Below are positions 1-5,770 of a DNA stretch of 9,042 nt, piece by piece. The stretch comes from Gemmatimonadota bacterium (GTDB lineage: Bacteria > JAAXHH01). Made by a program: the position numbers and the translations under genes. Under the pieces are notes generated by a model. That model did no database searches, was not told the origin of the DNA, and was given only the letters and a program-made list of their open reading frames with translations. The stretch covers positions 1 through 9,042 of the forward strand of contig JAPOOT010000498.1 in the NCBI GenBank assembly GCA_026713285.1, in the 5' to 3' direction. Position 1 is the first letter of the stretch. The number at the start of each line of letters is the position of its first letter.

Positions 1-72
1 GCACGTGAGGATTCGAAAGCACGGCTGGACACGGCGGCACGTGGGGATTCGTAACCGCGCCCGGATACAGCA
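1..72. repeat. 36-bp direct tandem repeat, two copies, at the left edge
   Basis: Copies 1-36 and 37-72 match at 28 of 36 positions by hand alignment. The first 15 bases of each (GCACGTGRGGATTCG) differ at one position only. The array starts 12 bp beyond the stop codon of the minus-strand ThDP gene and may continue outside the window. Read on the minus strand in the ThDP gene's frame, it is free of stops to the window edge and spells a 12-residue repeat (RAAVSGRGYESP, then RAAVSSRAFESS). Several differences between the copies fall at third codon positions. Confidence 0.75.
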
Positions 73-83
73 GCGCGACCGAA

Positions 84-1718
84 TCAAAAGAATGAGAAGT
101 CGATTTCCTTGCTCGTCATGAACTCCAGCAGCGCCGGCACTCCTTCTTCTGTTTTCCTTATACCCCGCTTCAGCGCCGGGATGATCTCATCGGGAGACTC
201 GACCCGCTCCCCGTAGCCTCCGAAGGCCTCAGTCATCATGGCGTAGTTACCCGAAATGTCGGTCGCGCCGTATTTTGCCTGCGACGTGGGCATGACGGGA
301 ATCTCGATGGCCATGGAGTGGTTGTTGAACAGGACGGAGAGGATGGGGATGCGCTCGCGCACGGCCGTTTCGAAGTCCATGCCCGTGAACCCGATGGCCG
401 CGTCGCCCCACACGTTTATGCAGAGCCTGTCGGGGTGGGCCAGTTTTGCGCCCATGGCCAGGCCGAGGCCGTAGCCTAGCTGCGTGGTCTTGCCCCAGCC
501 GATGTAGCTCAGCGGCGTGGTTGACGGCCAGAAGGGGGTCAGTTGGTCACGTGGGCTGCCCGCGTCGTGCGTGATGATCGTTCGCTCGATGTCGACGGTT
601 TCGATCATGTCGCTGATGACCCGGTAAGGGGAGAACGGCGTGGATGCGTCCCGGAGTTTCGGCATCCAGGCGTTCATCCAGCGCCGCCGGATCGTCCGGA
701 TTTCCGCCGCGATCCCGTCGCGCCTGCCCCGCGGCTTACGCTTCAACCTGTCCGATACCTCTTCGATTAGGGCCCTGAGGGTGAGCGCGGCATCGCCTAC
801 GATGGGATAGGCGGATTCCACGTCCTTATTTATGTCGTCCGGATCCAGCGTGGCGTGGATATAGGTCTTTCCCTCGGGCATGGTCAGGCCGAAATTCGTC
901 CGGGTGAAACTGCACCCGATCCCGAAGATCACGTCGGCGTTTTGCACGAAAACATGAACAGGCTCCGGCATCGACCGTCCTCCGTTTCCCAGGGACAGGG
1001 GATGGTCTTCCGGGAAGGCGCTCTTGCCGTCCAGGCTGGTGGTCACCGGGGCTTCCAGTAGCTCGGCCAGTTGCTTGAGTTCGGGCCAGGCGCGGGCGTA
1101 GTGCACCCCCTGGCCGGCGTAGATGACCGGCCTCTCCGCCGCGACCAGTGCCTCGGCGGCGTCACGCACCGCGTCCGGATCGGGTCCGACGCGGACGGAA
1201 GGAGTGGCCCTGTAATCAAATGGTTCGGGCACCTCCTCGCCCAGAATGTCGGTCGGGAACTCCACCAGTGCCGGACCCGGCCGCCCGTTTTTGACCCGGG
1301 TGAACGCCCGGCGCATCATCTCCGATACGGTCTCGGGAAGCACAAGGTATTCACAGGACTTGGTGATGTGCTGGAAGTTGAGATAGGCGTGGAAATTCGG
1401 CGACAACTGGGCGACCTTCATCCGGTAGCCCATGGGGAGGACCACGATGGGCACCGATTCGCCGAAGGCCTGCGCAACGCCGCCGTAGGCGTTCTCGGTG
1501 CCGGGTCCGCTCTGCATGCAGAACACGCCGATCTTGCGTCCGGAAGACAACCGGCTGACCGCGTCCGCCATGTGGAGGCCGATCCGTTCCTGACGTACGA
1601 TCACCGTGCGGATGTCCAACTCCGCGGCGCTTTCGATCAGTGGATTGACCGGGTAAGCGAAGAGGTACTCGACCCCTTCTTTCTTCAATACGTGGGCAAC
1701 CGCCTGTGCGACGTTCAT
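84..1718 (-). CDS. Thiamine-diphosphate-dependent enzyme, acetolactate synthase-like (544 aa)
   Basis: This is a cytoplasmic ThDP enzyme of the acetolactate synthase/pyruvate oxidase superfamily, expected to decarboxylate a 2-oxo acid and transfer the resulting unit. The N-terminal pyrimidine-binding domain (about 1-165) has the activating glutamate E44 in VRQERIGLHMADA and a QSGPG loop near 70. A central domain spans about 180-325. The C-terminal pyrophosphate domain (about 365-530) has the metal/ThDP motif from G438 (GDAAIGF) to N465-N466. Two departures stand out: GDA replaces the usual GDG, and YPVNP (22-26) replaces the usual GVPG-type loop. The length is ordinary for the family. The ATG at 1718 is set by AGAGGAG 10 nt upstream, inside the end of the PLP gene; the 7-bp gap indicates one operon. 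The exact reaction cannot be told. A paralogue of unknown substrate is likelier than the housekeeping IlvB, because no IlvN-like small subunit is adjacent. Confidence 0.88.
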   Translation of the reverse strand: MNVAQAVAHVLKKEGVEYLFAYPVNPLIESAAELDIRTVIVRQERIGLHMADAVSRLSSGRKIGVFCMQSGPGTENAYGGVAQAFGESVPIVVLPMGYRMKVAQLSPNFHAYLNFQHITKSCEYLVLPETVSEMMRRAFTRVKNGRPGPALVEFPTDILGEEVPEPFDYRATPSVRVGPDPDAVRDAAEALVAAERPVIYAGQGVHYARAWPELKQLAELLEAPVTTSLDGKSAFPEDHPLSLGNGGRSMPEPVHVFVQNADVIFGIGCSFTRTNFGLTMPEGKTYIHATLDPDDINKDVESAYPIVGDAALTLRALIEEVSDRLKRKPRGRRDGIAAEIRTIRRRWMNAWMPKLRDASTPFSPYRVISDMIETVDIERTIITHDAGSPRDQLTPFWPSTTPLSYIGWGKTTQLGYGLGLAMGAKLAHPDRLCINVWGDAAIGFTGMDFETAVRERIPILSVLFNNHSMAIEIPVMPTSQAKYGATDISGNYAMMTEAFGGYGERVESPDEIIPALKRGIRKTEEGVPALLEFMTSKEIDFSFF

Positions 1719-1725
1719 GTAGTTG

Positions 1726-2703
1726 TCACTCCTCTTCGTTCAGGTACCGGATCATTTCCCTGACCCCGTCCATACCCAGGTTGCCGCCGCTGAACAAGGC
1801 AGCCACGCGCTGTCCACGCAACGCCGACGCCTCGCGCATGCACAGGGCGAATCCCGCCGCGGCCGCGCCTTCCGCGATGAACCCGGTGTGTTCGAGGACG
1901 ACGGGGATCGCCCGCTTCATCTCTTCCTCGGTGACGAGGTGCATCTCGTCGACCAGGTCTTTCAGGACGTCGAAAGCCAGGCCGCCCGGATAGGTCGTCG
2001 CGAGTCCTCCGGCAAAGGTGTCGCAGGATGCCGTGATCACCGTCCGGCCTTCCTGCCAGGATCGGTAAACCGATGGCGCGTTGGCGGCCTGGACGCCGAT
2101 GAGGCGCACCAGCGGATTGGTGGCCTTGATAGCCGTGCCGACCCCCGCGATCAGGTTGCCGCCGCCCACGGGCAGCACCACCGCATCCAAGTCCGGCAGG
2201 TCCTCCACGATCTCCAGGCCGATGGTGCCCGCGCCCGCCATGAGGCCAAAATCCTCGCCGTCCTCGATGTACACCTTTCCGGTTTCTTCCGCTATCTCCC
2301 GCGCCCGCATGAATCCGTCGGCGATCGTCTCTCCGTGGACGACCAGTTCGGCGCCGAGCCGGCGGATGGCATCGCTCTTGACCTTCGGAGTACCGTGGGG
2401 CACGACCACCGTGACGGGTACGCCCAGCAAGCCGCCGCCGTAGGCTATGCCCTGGCCGTGGTTGCCGGTGGACGCCGTGGTGACCCCCCGTTCGCGCTGT
2501 GCCTCGTCGAGCAGGGACATGGCATACAGTCCGCCCCTTACCTTGAACGAGCGTATGGGCTGGAAATTCTCGTACTTGACGTGGAGTTCCAGGCCCAGCG
2601 TATCGCTGAACCCGGCGGAACGGTACATGGGCGTCGGCGCCAAATACTGGTTGAGGAAGCGCCGTGCCCTGGCGATGTCAGTCAGCGTGGGATGGGTGGG
2701 CAT
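1726..2703 (-). CDS. PLP-dependent threonine/serine dehydratase-like enzyme (325 aa)
   Basis: This is a fold-type-II PLP enzyme of the family that includes catabolic threonine dehydratase, serine racemase, hydroxyaspartate ammonia-lyase and the ectoine-pathway EutB. The expected reaction is beta-elimination of a hydroxy amino acid to a 2-oxo acid and ammonia. Visible motifs are the Schiff-base lysine K54 in RSFKVRGG, the substrate loop STGNHGQG (78-85), the phosphate-binding glycine loop PVGGGN (178-183) and S305 in FSGGN, the serine that contacts the PLP ring nitrogen. The protein ends there, without the ACT-type regulatory domain of biosynthetic IlvA, so isoleucine feedback is unlikely. The ATG at 2703 is the first in frame; only a distant AGGGAAG precedes it. 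It is the first gene of the operon with the ThDP enzyme. The specific substrate remains open. Confidence 0.87.
   Translation of the reverse strand: MPTHPTLTDIARARRFLNQYLAPTPMYRSAGFSDTLGLELHVKYENFQPIRSFKVRGGLYAMSLLDEAQRERGVTTASTGNHGQGIAYGGGLLGVPVTVVVPHGTPKVKSDAIRRLGAELVVHGETIADGFMRAREIAEETGKVYIEDGEDFGLMAGAGTIGLEIVEDLPDLDAVVLPVGGGNLIAGVGTAIKATNPLVRLIGVQAANAPSVYRSWQEGRTVITASCDTFAGGLATTYPGGLAFDVLKDLVDEMHLVTEEEMKRAIPVVLEHTGFIAEGAAAAGFALCMREASALRGQRVAALFSGGNLGMDGVREMIRYLNEEE
1729..1735 (-). promoter_or_regulatory. Ribosome binding site of the ThDP gene, inside the PLP gene
   Basis: AGAGGAG on the minus strand lies 10 nt before the ATG at 1718 and encodes the last glutamates of the upstream PLP gene, just before its TGA. 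This fixes the ThDP start and suggests translational coupling of the pair. Confidence 0.75.
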
Positions 2704-2767
2704 GGGGTTTAGGCGCTTCCCTGGGTACAGTTAGCGTAATTTGGTTGTCGAAACAAAGAAACCCTTG

Positions 2768-2788
2768 GTGGATTGTAGCTTGATCCAC
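2768..2788. promoter_or_regulatory. Perfect 6-bp inverted repeat, candidate operator
   Basis: GTGGAT (2768-2773) and ATCCAC (2783-2788) form a perfect dyad with a 9-bp spacer. The symmetry extends outward by TTG/CAA if a one-base offset is allowed. It lies 65-85 bp upstream of the PLP gene's ATG, in the divergent spacer with fic. Size and position suit a dimeric repressor or activator of the minus-strand operon. The regulator is not in the window, and the operator role is inferred. Confidence 0.45.
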
Positions 2789-2837
2789 AATCTGCTTATT
2801 CTGCTGTGATTAGGAAGTAAGTCAAGGTACAAAAGAG

Positions 2838-2867
2838 TTGACAGTATACGTAAAGGACTCGTAACTT
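2838..2867 (+). promoter_or_regulatory. Candidate sigma-70-type promoter for fic
   Basis: A perfect TTGACA (2838-2843) is followed after 18 bp by a poor -10 match, TAACTT (2862-2867). The region is AT-rich and lies about 125 bp ahead of the fic ATG. The -35 element is the strong part of this call. Confidence 0.35.
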
Positions 2868-2884
2868 AGACCATATTATGGGAC

Positions 2885-2980
2885 ATGTTGAATGTATTTA
2901 GTAATTTAATTATAAATATAACAATATCTTATATAGGACACTACGAAGGACATTGTGAAAGACATAACAACGGACATTAG
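2885..2980 (+). other. Possible 31-codon leader ORF ahead of fic (unproven)
   Basis: ATG at 2885 opens a 31-codon frame ending in TAG (2978-2980), 11 bp before the fic ATG. The predicted peptide has a hydrophobic first half (MLNVFSNLIINITISYI) and a Gly/His-rich tail made by the 12-bp repeats. No properly spaced ribosome binding site precedes it, because GGGA is only one base away from the ATG. In such AT-rich sequence it could be chance. It matches no family I recognise. Confidence 0.15.
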
Positions 2981-2983
2981 AGG
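2936..2983 (+). repeat. Four 12-bp direct repeats (GGACAT-type iterons) upstream of fic
   Basis: GGACAC (2936), GGACAT (2948), AGACAT (2960) and GGACAT (2972) recur at exact 12-bp spacing. The trailing part of each unit is looser (GAA, GAA, AAC, AGG). The array ends within the fic ribosome binding site. A further GGACAT at 2881 is out of phase. Possible roles are binding sites for a regulator such as Fic's own winged helix, or simple slippage-derived sequence. Confidence 0.6.
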
Positions 2984-2985
2984 TG
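2979..2985 (+). promoter_or_regulatory. Ribosome binding site of fic
   Basis: AGAGGTG ends 6 nt before the ATG at 2992. It overlaps the alternative GTG at 2983, so the ATG is the better start. Confidence 0.65.
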
Positions 2986-2991
2986 TCAACA

Positions 2992-4155
2992 ATGAGAAAA
3001 TATGAATCCACTCATCCGTGGTTGCGAAGCTTCGATACGGATTACCTGGTTCGTGTCCCGCCAAGAATCTGGATGATCCTTGGTGAGATCAAAGCCAAGT
3101 GTGAGCACTTGACAGGTATTCCGCTGATGCGTCAGACGGCGCATGAATTGTACCAGGTGTACCTGGCGAGAGGTGTCCTGGGTACAACAGCTATCGAAGG
3201 GAATACCCTTTCGGAAGAAGAAGTACGTGCGCATATGGAAGGTAAATTGAAACTACCCGAGTCAAAGGAATACTTGAAACAGGAAATCGATAACATCCTG
3301 GAGGGGAAACGCAGAATCCTGTCGCTTCAAAGTAAAAACAAACTCCCTCCGTGGTCGCCTGAAGAAATCTGCAGGCTCAATGAGGTTGTGCTTAAAGAAC
3401 TCGAGCTACCGGACGAGGAAACGATACCTGGAGTAATACGGAAACACTCCGTAGGTGTGGGCCGGTACCGCGCGGTGCCGGCCGAAGACTGTCTTTTCTT
3501 GCTCAAACAGCTATGCAAATGGTTGAATTCATCTACAGACGACATTGATCATGGCAGCCGAATCCCATTAGGGTTGATCAAAGCGATCGCTGCCCACCTT
3601 TATTTTGCGTGGATCCATCCTTTTGGGGATGGGAACGGAAGAACGGCCAGGTTGATTGAGTTCAGAATACTGATAGAAGCTGGAATACCCATCCCTGCAA
3701 CGCTGCTACCAAGCAATTTCTATAACCAGACCAGAACGGAATATGCCCGACAGCTTGACAGGGCATCACAGTCTGGTGGGAGTATGGACGAATTTATGGA
3801 ATATGCGATCCGAGGTTTCTCCGAAGGCCTAACGGAACAACTTGCATCGATCAGAGACCAGCATCTTCGGATATCCTGGATCAACTTCGTCCATGCGCAG
3901 TTCCAGGGAATGACGGGTACCGCAGCAAAACGTCGCCGCAACCTTGTTCTTGCTCTTTCTGAACAGGATCTACCGGTCCCCAGGTCCCAGATTGGGGAGA
4001 TCAACCCAAGGGTTGCCAGGGAATACGCGAACGCGTCACAGAAGATGATCAGCCGAGACTTGAATTACCTTAGAAAAATGGATCTTGTAGAGCGCACCAG
4101 GAGTGGTTACAGCGCAAAGAAGCAGCTCATGCAGGCTTTTTTGACTTCAGGCTAA
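2992..4155 (+). CDS. Fic-family protein, class II, with C-terminal winged helix (387 aa)
   Basis: Fic enzymes transfer AMP, or another nucleotide-derived group, to hydroxyl side chains of target proteins. The catalytic loop HPFGDGNGRTAR (about 209-220) matches the full HxFx(D/E)GNGRxxR consensus, so the enzyme should be active. An inhibitory helix motif of the (S/T)xxxE(G/N) form, TTAIEGN (about 65-71, with E69), lies N-terminal to the core. This defines a class II, self-inhibited Fic that needs no separate antitoxin. The C-terminus (about 345-380) looks like a winged helix (KMISRDLNYLRKMDLVERT). Start: ATG at 2992 with AGAGGTG 6 nt upstream; an in-frame GTG at 2983 would add three residues but overlaps that site. 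The gene is visibly less GC-rich than its neighbours and follows an AT-rich leader, which suggests acquisition by transfer. Target proteins are unknown; it could be a stress regulator rather than a toxin. Confidence 0.93.
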   Translation: MRKYESTHPWLRSFDTDYLVRVPPRIWMILGEIKAKCEHLTGIPLMRQTAHELYQVYLARGVLGTTAIEGNTLSEEEVRAHMEGKLKLPESKEYLKQEIDNILEGKRRILSLQSKNKLPPWSPEEICRLNEVVLKELELPDEETIPGVIRKHSVGVGRYRAVPAEDCLFLLKQLCKWLNSSTDDIDHGSRIPLGLIKAIAAHLYFAWIHPFGDGNGRTARLIEFRILIEAGIPIPATLLPSNFYNQTRTEYARQLDRASQSGGSMDEFMEYAIRGFSEGLTEQLASIRDQHLRISWINFVHAQFQGMTGTAAKRRRNLVLALSEQDLPVPRSQIGEINPRVAREYANASQKMISRDLNYLRKMDLVERTRSGYSAKKQLMQAFLTSG

Positions 4156-4178
4156 GCGGAACTGACCATCTGATAAAA

Positions 4179-4194
4179 CCGTCGAATATGACGG
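4179..4194 (-). terminator. Small hairpin with a T-tract on the minus strand (weak terminator candidate)
   Basis: CCGTC (4179-4183) and GACGG (4190-4194) form a perfect 5-bp stem around a 6-nt loop in the fic-cupin gap. On the minus strand the stem is followed at once by TTTTATC, as in an intrinsic terminator. It could stop transcripts that read past the channel gene from entering fic in antisense. The stem is short. Confidence 0.25.
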
Positions 4195-4237
4195 ATCATT
4201 ACTAGACCTCGATGCTGAAGAGGTGGACGGAGTTGAC

Positions 4238-4579
4238 ATGCAAAGACACACCTGCAAGCGAATCACCCCGGCGGAAATTGCCGCCAAGATCCCCGCTCCG
4301 AATGGAGACCGGTTTTTCGTTGCGCTGGAGCGCGGCGAGTTGCAGATCGAGTTGTACATGCCCCGGGAAGTGGACGACCAGACGCCGCACCGCCGTGACG
4401 AGTGCTATGTGATCGTCGAGGGGAAGGGGAAGTTCGAAATGGGCGGCGAGGTCGTGCCGTTCGAGGCCGGCGACTTCTTCTTCGTGCCCGCCGGAGTAGC
4501 GCATCGTTTCGTGGAATTCGGCGAATCGATGAAGACGTGGGTCATCTTCTACGGACCCGAGGGCGGCGAGCAGGTCTGA
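4238..4579 (+). CDS. Small single-domain cupin protein (113 aa)
   Basis: This is a one-domain beta-barrel cupin, probably metal-binding and cytoplasmic (no signal peptide). Cupin motif 1 is reduced to TPHRRDECYVIVEG (49-62), giving ligands H51 and E55. The usual first histidine is replaced (T49 or Q48). Motif 2 is GDFFFVPAGVAHRF (78-91) with H89, so three of the four canonical ligands remain. Start: ATG at 4238 with GGAG (4229-4232) 5 nt upstream; an in-frame GTG at 4223 would add five residues. It lies 82 bp downstream of fic on the same strand but has the GC-rich composition of the rest of the window, so a functional link to fic is doubtful. Cupins of this size include isomerases, dioxygenases and sugar-binding proteins; the function cannot be assigned. 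Confidence 0.8.
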   Translation: MQRHTCKRITPAEIAAKIPAPNGDRFFVALERGELQIELYMPREVDDQTPHRRDECYVIVEGKGKFEMGGEVVPFEAGDFFFVPAGVAHRFVEFGESMKTWVIFYGPEGGEQV

Positions 4580-4636
4580 ACGCCCGCGTGTGTCGTCCCG
4601 CCAGCGAAATTGCGTGCCGGTGGCGAGCAGGTCTGA
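4562..4636 (+). repeat. Direct repeat of the cupin gene's last 18 bases, stop included
   Basis: The final 18 bases of the cupin gene (4562-4579, encoding GGEQV and TGA) recur at 4619-4636 with one synonymous C-to-T change (17 of 18 identical). The offset is 57 bp, or 19 codons, and no stop intervenes in frame. Read-through of the first TGA would therefore add 18 residues ending in the same GGEQV. Confidence 0.8.
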
Positions 4637-4732
4637 TTTTCGATTCCAGGCAAGTCGGGCATGGCCTAAAGGTTACTCGCGCTGTTTCAGCCCGTGCGCC
4701 GCCACAGATCAATCGGTCCAATTTCACACGGT

Positions 4733-4834
4733 TCACCCGTCGTCACCGTTCCCGCCGACCGGTCTCATCACACACTACCCGTCATCCCCGTTCCCGCCGA
4801 CCGGTCTCATCACCCACTACCCGTCATCCCCGTT
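4733..4834 (-). repeat. 42-bp tandem repeat carrying copies of the channel gene's end
   Basis: The unit recurs at starts 4735, 4777 and 4819 on the plus strand, exactly 42 bp apart; the third copy is partial. The last 18 bases of the channel gene (4817-4834, NGDDG plus TAG) are repeated at 4775-4792 (identical) and at 4733-4750 (NGDDG plus TGA, with two synonymous changes). All copies are in one frame. Each full copy contains a palindromic GACCGGTC. On the plus strand the units begin CCCGTCATCCCCG, like common dispersed extragenic repeats, so a REP-derived origin is possible. Confidence 0.85.
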
Positions 4835-5761
4835 CTCATCCGCCCGTTTGCGAAGGGATTTGAGTCGCCTCGAAAGTTTCTGAATCTCTTCCTCTACCAG
4901 GACGATTTCATCCCCCACGCTGATGCGTCCGTCCCTTTCCAGGTGCCGGCGCCGTTCCTCCGATTCACGGTCGGCCTGGGCCTCGGACATGGAATTGATG
5001 ATGACCCCGATGAAGAGGTTCAGCATGATCATGGTGCCCAGCATCACGAAACTTACGAAGAAGATTGCACCGAATACTGGCATGGCCCGCGAAGCTTCGC
5101 GCAGATGGGCCTGAGCGAAATCCGCGTAGTTGGGGTAGGCGTCGCTGCCGTACATCTGGATATACATCACGTCGGTCCAGTCCTCCAGGGTTACCACGCG
5201 GAAGAGCGTAAGCAGCGCCGTAGACAGATCCTGGAAGTGGACGGGGTCGTTGCCGCGGAAGAGATAGACGCCGAGTACCGCGTAGATGTAGAACAGCACG
5301 GCCAGCAGCAGGCCGACATATCCCAGCGACGTGATCGACTTGAGCAGCGAATTGACCAGCAGTTGCAGTTTCGGCACCGCGGTCACCAGCCGCAGCGCTC
5401 GGAGCACCCGGGCCAGGCGAAGCACCGCGGCGTACTGCCCACCCGTCGGCAGCAGGCACGCCACCACGATGAGGAAGTCGAAAACGTTCCACCGGTCGCC
5501 GAAATAGCGATACCAGTGGCGGCCGTGCCGCGCCATCTTCAGCGCGGCTTCCAGGATGAAGAACAGCAGGACCAGCTGGTCGAGCCGATGCAGCCACGCA
5601 CCGAACCGGACCACGAGATCCCGGGAGGTTTCCAGCCCCACCAGTACGGCGGCGGCCGAGATCACTCCGAGGACGGTGTGCTGGAATGCGTTCGAATCTA
5701 CCAGTCTTCCGATCTGGTTTTTCACAGGCCTACGCTCCGGAAAAGAAAGCACCTTTGACAT
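4817..5761 (-). CDS. Bacterial voltage-gated cation channel, BacNav/CavAb type (314 aa)
   Basis: This is an inner-membrane single-domain six-helix channel expected to work as a homotetramer. S1 is about 29-46. S2 is about 57-77, with E71. S3 is about 91-105 (WNVFDFLIVV, with D95). S4 is about 112-127, with gating arginines at 115, 118, 121 and 124. S5 is about 148-168. The pore helix and filter span 180-197. S6 is about 229-258, with the conserved N248 in MLNLFIGVI. The tail from about 260 is charged, and 281-307 suits the coiled coil seen in BacNav channels. The filter TLEDWTD (191-197) has acidic residues at 193, 194 and 197. Sodium channels such as NaChBac (TLESWAS) have only the glutamate, and engineered calcium-selective CavAb has TLDDWSD. 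The loop between filter and S6 (about 200-228) is longer than in NaChBac. The ATG at 5761 lies 9 bp after the stop of the TonB-like gene, with only GGGA beside it, so translational coupling is likely. The 3' end is repeated downstream. Confidence 0.93.
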   Translation of the reverse strand: MSKVLSFPERRPVKNQIGRLVDSNAFQHTVLGVISAAAVLVGLETSRDLVVRFGAWLHRLDQLVLLFFILEAALKMARHGRHWYRYFGDRWNVFDFLIVVACLLPTGGQYAAVLRLARVLRALRLVTAVPKLQLLVNSLLKSITSLGYVGLLLAVLFYIYAVLGVYLFRGNDPVHFQDLSTALLTLFRVVTLEDWTDVMYIQMYGSDAYPNYADFAQAHLREASRAMPVFGAIFFVSFVMLGTMIMLNLFIGVIINSMSEAQADRESEERRRHLERDGRISVGDEIVLVEEEIQKLSRRLKSLRKRADENGDDG

Positions 5762-5770
5762 TTCCCACGG

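Noticed and set aside
1..60. tRNA T-arm-like TTCGAATCC on the minus strand
   Set aside because: The flanking bases do not pair as a T-stem and no acceptor, D or anticodon arm is present. It is part of the 36-bp repeat.
1723..2712. Plus-strand 329-codon open frame antisense to the PLP gene
   Set aside because: The minus strand carries all fold-type-II PLP motifs. The antisense product has no family features.
2874..2879. TATTAT as the -10 box for fic
   Set aside because: No -35-like sequence lies 16-19 bp upstream. TTGACA at 2838 is 30 bp away, too far.
2983..2991. GTG start for fic at 2983
   Set aside because: It overlaps the AGAGGTG ribosome binding site that properly serves the ATG at 2992.
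4733..4834. Possible short CRISPR array
   Set aside because: The copies are contiguous and similar over the whole 42-bp unit, so there are no unique spacers. No cas genes are nearby.
4694..5758. Plus-strand 354-codon open frame antisense to the channel gene
   Set aside because: The channel's helices, S4 arginines and filter are on the minus strand. The His/Gln/Arg-rich antisense product is a typical GC-rich shadow.
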